Positions 16,118-24,789 of a stretch of DNA of 64,000 nucleotides are shown in pieces. The translations under genes were made by a program, and so were the position numbers. Numbering within the stretch: the first letter of the stretch is position 1; each line of letters starts with the position of its first letter. The DNA is from WLJO01 sp945889085. GTDB taxonomy: Bacteria; Actinomycetota; Acidimicrobiia; Acidimicrobiales; Ilumatobacteraceae. Location of the stretch: the NCBI GenBank assembly GCA_945889085.1, contig CAMDBM010000007.1:1-64000 (forward strand). Reading direction: 5' to 3'. Below the pieces are notes generated by a model, which saw only the letters and a list, made by a program, of their open reading frames with translations, had not been told where the DNA came from and did not search any database.

Positions 16118-17281
16118 TCAGTGGTGCGAGCGAAGGTGCTCGCCAAGAACGTCGTGGCCGAAGTCGCCCGCTGGGTCTCGCCAAACGGAGTGCACATGGT
16201 TCACGCCGTTCTGGGCGTTGTCGTACTCCACCATCAAGCGGGGCCCACCGATGCGGTAGTAGTGGGGTTGGCCCTTCTCGAGCCCACCCGCCCACGCGAA
16301 GTGCAGGCCGTTCAGACCCGCCCCGGCGTACTTCGCCGCCTCCACGCCCGCCACGTCGTCAGGCATCCTGCCGAGGTAGGTGTCGAGCAGTGAACGGAGC
16401 AGTTCCTGTTGCCCCGTGGAGAGCAAGTCTGCGCGGACGCCGTTCGGCAGCGCTGGCATACGCACGAGATCAACATGCTCTGCGCCAAAGCCGATCCTCA
16501 ACTCCTCGGCCCGCGTGCGCGCCATGATCACGTCGTGAACCTCTGCCGGGAACGCGTCGCGCCAGATCTCGGCGAGATGCATCGGCGTGTCGCCCGGTCT
16601 CGTCTCGGACCGGTTCCCGCTCACGAGATCGAGCGGCGCGCGCGGGCTGATGAGTGCACGGACCAGTTGGTCCGCATCGAGGGAGCGCACCAGTTCGCGG
16701 CCGAGGTCCTCGACGGCTCCGAGCGGGCGAAGGAAGTGCGGGCCGAGCAACGCGGACTCCGCAGGGTCCGCCCCGAGAAAGCAGGGGGTGGTTGCTGCGA
16801 GGACACCGTCGACGACGAGATGGTTGATCGATACGTGGTGCCCGCCGAACCGCCACGCCCATGTTGCCCCCGGTGCCGGGATGCCGAACACCCGGACGAA
16901 GTAGACGTCGGGATCACGCGCCCGTTCCCGACCAGCCACCTGCAGCCGGAATCCCTCGTTGAGGTCGAGCACGTTCTCGAGCCCCATGATCGTCGCAACG
17001 GTCACGTAGCCAGCCTGTGACAACCCGGTCGAGAGCAGGCGCAGCGCCAGGCGTTGCTGCGCACCGGTCATGGTGCGCAGCGTCAGGCCACCGTGATCGG
17101 TGGGCGTGTAGAACCAGCGACGGCGCTCGTCGTCACCGGCCGGGCTTCCCGGTGCGGCCGCCCAGTGCGCCAGTCGTCGCTGATCAGCATCGAGGGAGTC
17201 AAGCCATGCTGTCGCCGCCTCCGTCATTCGCCCGGCAGCAGCGTGGTGCGCACCCGGGGCCGATACCGCACCCGTTCCCAT
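16118..17281 (-). CDS. DUF3500 family protein
   Basis: A 387-residue protein that I recognise as DUF3500 from its C-terminal signature: HYYRIGGPRLMVEYDN, then HVHSVWRDPAGDFGHDVL, ending EHLRSHH. An earlier FGGHHVSINH motif also fits. The biochemical role of this family is not established; its conserved His and Asp residues suggest metal binding or hydrolysis. No signal peptide is obvious. ATG 17281 is chosen; the open frame continues far upstream only as a shadow of the enoyl-CoA hydratase. It is divergent from the AtuA-type operon with about 117 bases between starts, so it may share its regulation. Confidence 0.75.
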   Translation of the reverse strand: MGTGAVSAPGAHHAAAGRMTEAATAWLDSLDADQRRLAHWAAAPGSPAGDDERRRWFYTPTDHGGLTLRTMTGAQQRLALRLLSTGLSQAGYVTVATIMGLENVLDLNEGFRLQVAGRERARDPDVYFVRVFGIPAPGATWAWRFGGHHVSINHLVVDGVLAATTPCFLGADPAESALLGPHFLRPLGAVEDLGRELVRSLDADQLVRALISPRAPLDLVSGNRSETRPGDTPMHLAEIWRDAFPAEVHDVIMARTRAEELRIGFGAEHVDLVRMPALPNGVRADLLSTGQQELLRSLLDTYLGRMPDDVAGVEAAKYAGAGLNGLHFAWAGGLEKGQPHYYRIGGPRLMVEYDNAQNGVNHVHSVWRDPAGDFGHDVLGEHLRSHH

Positions 17282-17398
17282 GCGGAGAGCCTCGCATGCC
17301 GGCGATGTCGCGGGGATGACCGGCATCGCGATGTTGGGTGGCGGTTCGACAACAGCAGTAATAGACCGCGAACGGGGGCGGGGCGTAGTGTCGGCGCC

Positions 17399-18175
17399 GT
17401 GGGGAAAACACTGGTTCGGGTTGCTGTCTCGCGGGGCATTGCAACAATCACGCTGGACTCGCCGGAGAACCGCAACGCGCTCTCCATGCAACTCGTCGAG
17501 GACCTCCATAGCGCCCTCGACCGGGCCGAGCAGGACGACGTGCGTGTGATCGTGCTCGATCACATGGCGCCGGCGTTCTGCGCCGGGGCGGATCTCAAGG
17601 AGCGCACGGCGGCGGGGGGCAACCCGGCAGCGAGCTCGACGGGGCCGAACCGGATGTCGCTCGCGATGTCCCGGCTGCGCAGTGCCAAGCAGCCGACGAT
17701 CGCAGCGGTGAAGGGCCCGGCACGCGCGGGCGGCATCGGGCTGATGGCCAGTTGTGACCTCGTGGTCGTTCAACCGACCGCCGATTTTGCGTTTACCGAA
17801 GTCCGCATCGGGGTTGCACCGGCGGTGATCTCCGTGCCGATCCTCCGTCGCGTCGGATGGTCCGCCGTCGCAGGACCGTTCCTCACCGGGGAGCGCTTCG
17901 ACGCCGCCGAGGCCCGCCGGATCGGGCTCGTCACCCACGTGTCCGACGATGTCGATGCCACGGTCATGAGCCTCTGCGAGGGCGTGCTCAGGGGTGGCCC
18001 CATTGCCGTTGCCGCCACCAAGGCGATGTTGCACCGCAGCATGTCGGAACCCTTCGACGATGCACTCGCCACGATGTCCGTCCTCTCCGACGCCCTCTTT
18101 GCCTCGCCCGAGGGGCAGGAGGGGATGCGCTCGTTCCTCGAGAAGCGGCCGCCCAATTGGGTTGAGGAAGCCTGA
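17399..18175 (+). CDS. Enoyl-CoA hydratase, AtuE/LiuC-like
   Basis: A 258-residue crotonase. Family features are the oxyanion hole CAGADLKER and a second oxyanion segment KGPARAGGIGLMASCD, in which the usual GGA/GGG glycines are present. The start is GTG 17399 where homology begins; the longer frame from 17054 is the antisense of the DUF3500 gene. It ends three bases before the carboxyltransferase gene. In leucine (Liu) and acyclic terpene (Atu) breakdown, such a hydratase adds water to 3-methylglutaconyl- or isohexenylglutaconyl-CoA, which would suit this operon. The exact substrate is inferred from context. Confidence 0.85.
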   Translation: MGKTLVRVAVSRGIATITLDSPENRNALSMQLVEDLHSALDRAEQDDVRVIVLDHMAPAFCAGADLKERTAAGGNPAASSTGPNRMSLAMSRLRSAKQPTIAAVKGPARAGGIGLMASCDLVVVQPTADFAFTEVRIGVAPAVISVPILRRVGWSAVAGPFLTGERFDAAEARRIGLVTHVSDDVDATVMSLCEGVLRGGPIAVAATKAMLHRSMSEPFDDALATMSVLSDALFASPEGQEGMRSFLEKRPPNWVEEA

Positions 18176-18178
18176 CCC

Positions 18179-19777
18179 GTGGCCATCCTGGCGGACCGCG
18201 TTGACGAGCGTTCCGACGCGTACCGGACCAACCGCGCCGCGCTGCAGACCCTGATCGATCAGCACGACGAATTGCTTGCGCAGTTGCTCGTCGGCGGTGG
18301 CCAGCAGTACGTGGACCGACACCGAAAGCGCGGCAAGCTGCTCGCCCGCGAGCGCATCGAGCTCCTCCTCGACCGGGACTCACCCTTCCTCGAGCTCTCA
18401 CCGCTCGCCGGTTGGGGAACCGGCTTTCCGACCGGTGCCAGCATGGTGACCGGCGTGGGGGTGGTGGAGGGCCGCGAGTGCATGATCGTTGCGAACGACC
18501 CCACTTCCCGGGGCGGTGCGATCAACCCGATCACGCTCAGGAAGAACCTCCGCGCGATGGAGATTGCCCGGGAGAACCATCTCCCCTTCATCAACCTCGT
18601 CGAGTCCGGCGGCGCGGACCTGCCCACACAGTCCGAGATCTTCATCCCGGGCGGCCGCACCTTCCACGACATCACCGAGATGTCGAGCCTCGGCATCCCC
18701 ACCATCGCGCTCGTGTTCGGCAACTCGACGGCCGGTGGTGCTTATGTACCCGGCATGAGCGACTACGTCGTGATGATCAACCAACGGTCCAAGGTGTTCC
18801 TCGGCGGTCCGCCGCTCGTGAAGATGGCCACGGGCGAGGAAAGCGACGACGAATCGCTCGGCGGTGCCGAGATGCATGCGCGTGTCAGCGGGTCCGCGGA
18901 CTACTTCGCGCTCGACGAGCGGGATGCCATCCGTCTCGGGCGCCAGATCGTGCGCAGGCTCGGGCACCGAAAGCTCGGCCCCGGGCCCAGGGGGCCGGGA
19001 AGCGCCCCCCGCTACGACCCCGAACAACTGCTCGGCATCCCGTCGTCCGACCTGCGCATCCCGTTCGACCCGCGGGACGTGCTCGCCCGCATCATCGACG
19101 ACTCGGACTTCGACGAGTTCAAGCCGCTCTACGGCACCTCGCTCGTCACAGGCTTCTGCGAGATCATGGGCTATCCGGTCGGTGTGCTGGCGAACCACCA
19201 CGGAGTGCTCTTCAACGAGGAGGCCGACAAGGCTGCACAGTTCATCCAGCTCGCGAACCAGTCCGACACCCCGCTCGTCTTTCTGCAGAACACGACGGGC
19301 TACATGGTGGGCAAGGATTTCGAGCAGCGGGGCATCATCAAAGACGGTGCCAAGATGATCAACGCCGTCGCCAACTCCTCGGTGCCGCACCTCACCGTGA
19401 ACCTCGCTGCTTCATACGGGGCCGGCAACTACGGCATGTGCGGCCGGGCCTACGGGCCCCGGTTCCTGTTCACCTGGCCGAATGCCCGCACTGCGGTGAT
19501 GGGGCCTGCCCAACTGGCCGGCGTGATGTCGATCGTCGCCCGCGAGTCCGCCGCGTCGATGGGGAGGCCGTTCGACGAGGAGGCCGACGCCGCGATGCGC
19601 GCCAGTGTCGAAGAGCAGATCGAGCGCGAGTCACTCGCTCTGTTCATGACCGGCAAGCTGTACGACGACGGCCTCTTGGACCCGCGCGACACCCGCACTG
19701 CCCTCGGCATGGGCCTCTCGGCAGTCCACACGAACGAGATCGCCGGCCAGCGTGGCTACGGCGTGTTCCGGATGTGA
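18179..19777 (+). CDS. Acyl-CoA carboxylase carboxyltransferase subunit (geranyl-/methylcrotonyl-CoA type)
   Basis: A 532-residue carboxyltransferase beta/alpha fusion, the usual length for MCC-beta or AtuC. Typical features are GAYVPGMSDYVVMINQ, VFLGGPPLVKMATGEE, a central LGGAEMHARVSG and the C-terminal NLAASYGAGNYGMCGRAYGP with WPNARTAVMGPAQLAGVM. It transfers CO2 from carboxybiotin to an alpha,beta-unsaturated branched acyl-CoA. The KMATGEE wording is closer to what I associate with geranyl-CoA carboxylase-like proteins than with methylcrotonyl-CoA carboxylase, but this is not decisive. Start GTG 18179, three bases after the hydratase stop. Confidence 0.87.
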   Translation: MAILADRVDERSDAYRTNRAALQTLIDQHDELLAQLLVGGGQQYVDRHRKRGKLLARERIELLLDRDSPFLELSPLAGWGTGFPTGASMVTGVGVVEGRECMIVANDPTSRGGAINPITLRKNLRAMEIARENHLPFINLVESGGADLPTQSEIFIPGGRTFHDITEMSSLGIPTIALVFGNSTAGGAYVPGMSDYVVMINQRSKVFLGGPPLVKMATGEESDDESLGGAEMHARVSGSADYFALDERDAIRLGRQIVRRLGHRKLGPGPRGPGSAPRYDPEQLLGIPSSDLRIPFDPRDVLARIIDDSDFDEFKPLYGTSLVTGFCEIMGYPVGVLANHHGVLFNEEADKAAQFIQLANQSDTPLVFLQNTTGYMVGKDFEQRGIIKDGAKMINAVANSSVPHLTVNLAASYGAGNYGMCGRAYGPRFLFTWPNARTAVMGPAQLAGVMSIVARESAASMGRPFDEEADAAMRASVEEQIERESLALFMTGKLYDDGLLDPRDTRTALGMGLSAVHTNEIAGQRGYGVFRM

Positions 19778-19790
19778 TGGGGGTGCAGCG

Positions 19791-21716
19791 ATGATCAACC
19801 GTGTCCTCGTCGCCAACCGGGGCGAGATTGCCCGCCGCGTGGCGCGGACCTGTGCAGCGCTCGGCATCGAGACCGTCGCCGTCTTCAGCGACGCGGACGA
19901 GAACGCCCTCTTTGTCCGCGAGGCCACACGAGCCGTGCGGCTACCGGGGACGTCATCGGCGGACACCTACCTGCGGATCGATCTGGTCGTTGCCGCTGCG
20001 CTCAAGTCCGGAGCCGATGCCGTGCACCCCGGCTACGGCTTCCTCGCCGAGAACCCCGCATTCGCCGAGACCGTGATCGACGCGGGGCTCACGTGGATCG
20101 GACCCCCGCCGTCGGCAATGCGCTCGATGGGCTCCAAGATCGAGGCGAAGCGGCTCATGCGATCCGCGGGCGTACCCGTTCTGCCCGAGGGCGACGAGGC
20201 CGGCTTCCCTGCCCTCGTGAAGGCGTCCGCAGGCGGTGGAGGCCGTGGCATGCGGATCGTGCGATCGGCAGCCGAACTTGCCGGGGCCGTGGAATCGGCA
20301 GCGCGTGAGGCCGAATCGGCCTTCGGCGACGGGACCGTATTCGTTGAGCATTACGTCGAGCGCGGCAGGCATATCGAGATCCAGGTGTTCGCGGACCAGC
20401 ACGGCAACTGTGTGTCGCTGTTCGAGCGCGAGTGCTCGATCCAGCGGCGCCACCAGAAGATCGTCGAGGAGTCCCCCTCCCCTGCTGTCGACGAGCTGCT
20501 GCGTGCCGAGATGGGTGCCGCTGCCGTGACGGCTGCCCGCTCCGTCGGGTACGTCGGTGCGGGCACCGTGGAGTTCCTGCTGGCGCCCGACGGCCGCTTC
20601 TACTTCCTCGAGATGAACACCCGACTGCAGGTGGAGCACCCGGTCACGGAACTCGTGACAGGCCTCGACCTCGTCGCCCTCCAGATCGCCGTCGCCGAGG
20701 GCGCTCCGCTGCCCCCTGCTGCACTGCACCCCACCATCAACGGGCACGCCATCGAGGTCCGTCTCTGTGCAGAGGACCCTGCTGCGGGTTACCTCCCGCA
20801 GTCCGGCCGCGTTGTCGGCTTCGACATCCCCGCACTGGCGAACGTGCGTGTGGACACCGGATTGTTGAGTGGCGACGACATCCCGCCGTACTACGACTCC
20901 ATGTTCGCGAAGGTGATCGCGTGGGCCCCCACACGGGCCGCCGCATCACGGTTGCTCGCCCACGCCCTCTCGTCGTCGCGGGTACACGGTGTTGCCACGA
21001 ACCGAGACCAACTCGTGCAGGTGCTGCGCCACCCGGAGTTCCTGACAGGCGACATCGACACCGGGTTCCTCGAGCGCAACCCGTGCACCGAACACATCGA
21101 CGGCACTCATCGGCTCGCGGCGGTTGCTGCGGCACTCGTGGGCCAGGCTCGCTCGCGTGAGCTGGTTGCCGTGCTGCCGCTCGTGCCTTCCGGCTGGCGC
21201 AACGTGACCTCCCAAGACCAGACCGTCGAGTTCGACATCGTCGGGATCGGTCTCGTCTCGGTCGGCTATCGGTTCGGCCGCAGCGGGGCCGTGACACGGC
21301 TCACCGTCGACAGCGAGCCGCTCGGGGTCACCGCCGGCACACCGCTGGCCGGATCCGTGCTGCTGACGGAGAGCGGGGTGTCTACCCGCTTCCACGTCCG
21401 CCTCGACAATGAACACGCCTACGTCGACAGCCCGGAGGGGTCCTGGACGCTCCGGATCGTCAACCGCTTCCCCCTCCCCGACTCCGCTGGTCTCGCAGGT
21501 TCGCTCGTCGCCCCGATGCCGGGATCTATCCTGCGGGTACTCGTCGAGACCGGACAGCAGGTGGCCCCCGGTCAACCGCTCGTGGTGCTCGAGGCGATGA
21601 AGATGGAACACCAGGTCGTGGCGCCATCGGGCGGCACCGTCACCCAGGTGCTCGTCTCACCGGGGAACCAAGTATCAACCGGGCAGGCCCTGCTCGTGCT
21701 GGAGGACAAGTCATGA
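19791..21716 (+). CDS. Acyl-CoA carboxylase biotin carboxylase/biotin carrier subunit
   Basis: A 641-residue alpha subunit. The biotin carboxylase part starts INRVLVANRGEIARRVARTC, contains the ATP-grasp glycine loop KASAGGGGRGMRIV, and EMNTRLQVEHPVTE. The C-terminal biotinyl domain carries EAMKMEH with the biotinylated K604. It carboxylates biotin with ATP and bicarbonate and partners with the preceding carboxyltransferase. ATG 19791 is 13 bases after the preceding stop. Its stop overlaps the AtuA-like start (ATGA). It is the right size for MccA or AtuF. Confidence 0.9.
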   Translation: MINRVLVANRGEIARRVARTCAALGIETVAVFSDADENALFVREATRAVRLPGTSSADTYLRIDLVVAAALKSGADAVHPGYGFLAENPAFAETVIDAGLTWIGPPPSAMRSMGSKIEAKRLMRSAGVPVLPEGDEAGFPALVKASAGGGGRGMRIVRSAAELAGAVESAAREAESAFGDGTVFVEHYVERGRHIEIQVFADQHGNCVSLFERECSIQRRHQKIVEESPSPAVDELLRAEMGAAAVTAARSVGYVGAGTVEFLLAPDGRFYFLEMNTRLQVEHPVTELVTGLDLVALQIAVAEGAPLPPAALHPTINGHAIEVRLCAEDPAAGYLPQSGRVVGFDIPALANVRVDTGLLSGDDIPPYYDSMFAKVIAWAPTRAAASRLLAHALSSSRVHGVATNRDQLVQVLRHPEFLTGDIDTGFLERNPCTEHIDGTHRLAAVAAALVGQARSRELVAVLPLVPSGWRNVTSQDQTVEFDIVGIGLVSVGYRFGRSGAVTRLTVDSEPLGVTAGTPLAGSVLLTESGVSTRFHVRLDNEHAYVDSPEGSWTLRIVNRFPLPDSAGLAGSLVAPMPGSILRVLVETGQQVAPGQPLVVLEAMKMEHQVVAPSGGTVTQVLVSPGNQVSTGQALLVLEDKS

Positions 21717-23446
21717 ACACTGAGCGCGGCACCCGAGCAGTCCGTATCGCGAACTGCTCCGGCTACTTCGGAGACCGAATCACCGCAGCGAAGGAGATGG
21801 TGGAGGGCGGCCCGATCGACTTCCTCACCGGCGACTGGCTCGCGGAACTCACGATGCTCATCCTCTGGAAGCAGCGGCGCCGCAACTCCGAGGCCGGCTA
21901 CGCAAGCACGTTCCTCACCCAGATGGAACAGGTGCTCGGCACCTGCATCGATCGTGGCATCAAGGTGGTCACGAATGCCGGTGGGCTCAACCCCGCGGGA
22001 TGCGCCGAGAAGGTCCGCGAGATCGCCACGAGGCTCGGCCTGAGCGTGAACGTTGCCCACGTGGAGGGCGACGACCTCATGAGCCGGATCGACGGGTTGC
22101 GACCGCACCTGAACCACCTCGACACCGGCGCACCGTTCACCGTTGACCCCGTGTCGGCGAACGCGTACCTCGGTGGTTGGGGGATCGTCAGCGCACTGGA
22201 TTCCGGCGCCGACATCGTTGTCTGCCCGCGTGTCACCGACGCCTCGGTGATCGTCGGGCCCGCAGCATGGTGGTGGGGCTGGGACCGCACCGATTGGGAT
22301 CGCCTCGCCGGCGCCGTCGCTGCAGGCCACGTCATCGAGTGCGGCTCGCAGGCAACGGGCGGCAACTACGCGTTCTTCCAGGAGATCCCCGACCTCAGCA
22401 AGCCACTCGCCTTCCCGCTCGCGGAGGTGGAGCAGGACGGTTCGTGCGTCATCACCAAGCACCCAGATACCGGGGGCACGGTTTCCGTCGGCACCGTTAC
22501 CGCGCAGTTGCTCTACGAGATCGGCGGGCCCGGCTATCTCAACCCGGACGTCGTAACCCGCATGGACACGATCTCGCTCTCGCAGGAGGGTCCCGACCGC
22601 GTCCGTATGAGCGGCGCCCGCGGCGAGCCCGCCCCGGACACCACGAAGGTGTGCATCAACTTCGAGGGCGGCTTCCGCAACCGGATGACGTTCTGCCTCA
22701 CCGGGCCGAATCAGCAGGCCAAGGCCGACTGGCTGACGACACAGTTGTTCTCGCGCCTCGGCGGGCGCGACAGGTTCGCCGAGTGCGACGTCCGTTTCGT
22801 CGAGGCACCGGCGGATGCGCGCACACAGGAGCAGGCAACCGGTCGGCTCCACGTGACGGTGAAGGATCCCGACGAGCGCAAGGTCGGGCGGGCCTTCTCG
22901 AGCGCCGCATCGGAACTCGCACTCTCCAGCATCCCCGGCTTCTTCACCACCACGCCCCCCGGCGAGGCACAGCCGTACGGTGTGTATTGGCCGGCACTCG
23001 TGCCTTCCGCCGAGGTGGACCACGCCGTCGTGCTGCACGACGGCCGGCGGATCGCCATCCCACCGTCACCCACCGGTCCGGTCGCCCCGGCACCGATCGT
23101 TGCGCCCGTTGCGCCTGCGGCTGCTGCGCGCGCCACCGAATCCGGTCACACGCTCGGCGAGCGCTTCGGCGCGCGGTCGGGCGACAAGGGCGGCAACGCC
23201 AATGTGGGCATCTGGGCCCGCAGCGACGAGGACTATGTGTGGCTCGCCGAGTGGATGACGGTGGATCGGCTCCGGGACCTCGTACCCGACAGCGCAGGCC
23301 TCGAGATCCGCCGCTACGAACTGCCGAACCTCCTCGCCCTCAACTTCGTGATCGTCGGGTACCTCGGCGAGGGTGTTGCGTCGACGACAGCGTTCGACGC
23401 GCAGGCCAAGGGGCTCGGCGAGTTCCTCCGCAGCCGTCGCGTCTGA
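21713..23446 (+). CDS. AtuA family protein (DUF1446 plus ferredoxin-fold tail)
   Basis: A 577-residue protein. The N-terminal about 440 residues are DUF1446 (RIANCSGYFGDRITAAKEMV, VVTNAGGLNPAGCAEKV, FEGGFRNRMTFCLTG). The last about 100 residues form the AtuA-like domain (ARSGDKGGNANVGIWA, LPNLLALNFVIVGYLGEG). AtuA is required for acyclic terpene (citronellol/geraniol) use in Pseudomonas, although its reaction is unknown. Here it is the last gene of a hydratase-carboxyltransferase-biotin carboxylase operon, with its ATG overlapping the preceding stop. It is followed by a strong inverted repeat. No acyl-CoA dehydrogenase or lyase of the pathway is adjacent. Confidence 0.85.
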   Translation: MNTERGTRAVRIANCSGYFGDRITAAKEMVEGGPIDFLTGDWLAELTMLILWKQRRRNSEAGYASTFLTQMEQVLGTCIDRGIKVVTNAGGLNPAGCAEKVREIATRLGLSVNVAHVEGDDLMSRIDGLRPHLNHLDTGAPFTVDPVSANAYLGGWGIVSALDSGADIVVCPRVTDASVIVGPAAWWWGWDRTDWDRLAGAVAAGHVIECGSQATGGNYAFFQEIPDLSKPLAFPLAEVEQDGSCVITKHPDTGGTVSVGTVTAQLLYEIGGPGYLNPDVVTRMDTISLSQEGPDRVRMSGARGEPAPDTTKVCINFEGGFRNRMTFCLTGPNQQAKADWLTTQLFSRLGGRDRFAECDVRFVEAPADARTQEQATGRLHVTVKDPDERKVGRAFSSAASELALSSIPGFFTTTPPGEAQPYGVYWPALVPSAEVDHAVVLHDGRRIAIPPSPTGPVAPAPIVAPVAPAAAARATESGHTLGERFGARSGDKGGNANVGIWARSDEDYVWLAEWMTVDRLRDLVPDSAGLEIRRYELPNLLALNFVIVGYLGEGVASTTAFDAQAKGLGEFLRSRRV

Positions 23447-23454
23447 GCCCGCGC

Positions 23455-23494
23455 GGCTCCATCTAGCCCCGGGCCTCCAGCACGAGATGGAGCC
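23455..23494. terminator. Inverted repeat ending the AtuA-type operon
   Basis: A perfect 10-base inverted repeat GGCTCCATCT / AGATGGAGCC spans a 20-base GC-rich loop, eight bases after the AtuA stop. No long T run follows, as is common in actinobacterial terminators. Confidence 0.5.
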
Positions 23495-23528
23495 GGGGCC
23501 AACGGGACTCCACAGGTACAGTTCGTCC

Positions 23529-24764
23529 GTGAGCGACCACCTGAACGCGGACCACGAACGCCCTCTGGCGGACTCGGGGCTACGTGTGTGGGGGCGTGCC
23601 AATAGACGAGTCGTGTTGCTGTTGCTGCTCGGGGGCGCAGTCGCCTTCCAGATCGCCCAGGGACTCGCCTACCAACGCAGGATCACGCCGTACAAAGCGT
23701 CGTACTGGCTCGTCACCTACGAGTTCGGGTTCACCCGTCGGGGCCTTGCGGGGGAGATGCTGCGGCGGCTTGCCGGAACGTCACCGTCACTCGTCGCCAT
23801 CGAGGTGGCGCAATACGCGCTCACCGCCGTGATCCTGACACTGCTGCTCCTGCTCATCCGCGCGCTCTGGCGCCGGGACAACCGTGCCGGGGACCTCGCT
23901 GCGCTTGCGCTCTGCTGCTCGCCCTTCGTGCTCGACTTTGCGGTGTTCCAGCGGCGGCCCGATCAAATCGGCTACGCGAGTGTCATCCTGTTCGGTTTTC
24001 TGCTGTACCGAATGCCGCAGCAACGAACGCTCGTCGCCGCGGCTGGCGGTGCGCTGCTCACCATTTCCGTCGCGGTCTCCGACTCGTCGTTCCTGGCCTG
24101 CGTCGGCTGGGTACTGCTGATCGCGATACTCGCCCCGGGGGAGAACCTACGGAACCTGCGGACCTGGTCCCGGCTCCTGCTTATTGCGCTGCCACCAGCG
24201 ATCATGGCGATCGTCTCCGCCACCGCCGGCCGGCTCGACCATTCCCAGGCACAGCAACTCGCGAGCACGGCGTCCAAATACGGCTGGACCGATGTGGTGG
24301 TGTTCCCGTACCTCACCGACACCCTGCGCGAAAGCGTCAACCGGGTCGGCGACATGCCCCAGACAATGATGCTCGGCAGCCTTGCCATCGGTCTGGTGCT
24401 CCTGCTGCTCCAGGGCTGGTTGATGCTCGGCCTCCGGGTGCCGACACCCACAGCAGCCAGCGGTATCCGCTTTGCCCCCGCGCTCGCCGTCGCCATGTGT
24501 GCCATCGGACTTGTCGCCCTGCTGGCACTCGGCATCGACTGGTTCCGGTGGATCAGCGGATTTGGCTTCATGAGCACGACCGCAGTCGCGTTCGGCGTGC
24601 TGCTGCGACCCTCCGAACGCGGCCCGGCTAACCGAGCACTCGCCACGCCGGCAACGATCCTGGTGTCTGCCTATCTCTTGGCCGTCGCGGCGTTCCCGAA
24701 CATGATCAGTCTCAGCGAGGGTTTCCTGCAGTTGCTCCTCGCCTACAACAGCGCAGGACCCTGA
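23529..24764 (+). CDS. Polytopic membrane protein of unknown function
   Basis: A 411-residue protein dominated by hydrophobic helices; I estimate eight to ten transmembrane segments. The first is VVLLLLLGGAVAFQIAQGL. No catalytic motif is recognised. A first outside loop, TYEFGFTRRGLAGEMLRRL, and the overall layout recall GT-C type or polymer-export membrane proteins, but the usual acidic first-loop motif is not evident. The GTG at 23529 follows the operon terminator and is preferred; ATG 23487 is inside the terminator hairpin. It converges on a GT39-like membrane protein with 25 bases between, where a small CGACG/CGTCG hairpin sits at 24775-24789. Confidence 0.65.
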   Translation: MSDHLNADHERPLADSGLRVWGRANRRVVLLLLLGGAVAFQIAQGLAYQRRITPYKASYWLVTYEFGFTRRGLAGEMLRRLAGTSPSLVAIEVAQYALTAVILTLLLLLIRALWRRDNRAGDLAALALCCSPFVLDFAVFQRRPDQIGYASVILFGFLLYRMPQQRTLVAAAGGALLTISVAVSDSSFLACVGWVLLIAILAPGENLRNLRTWSRLLLIALPPAIMAIVSATAGRLDHSQAQQLASTASKYGWTDVVVFPYLTDTLRESVNRVGDMPQTMMLGSLAIGLVLLLLQGWLMLGLRVPTPTAASGIRFAPALAVAMCAIGLVALLALGIDWFRWISGFGFMSTTAVAFGVLLRPSERGPANRALATPATILVSAYLLAVAAFPNMISLSEGFLQLLLAYNSAGP

Positions 24765-24789
24765 GGCCCCTGCCCGACGCCTCTCGTCG

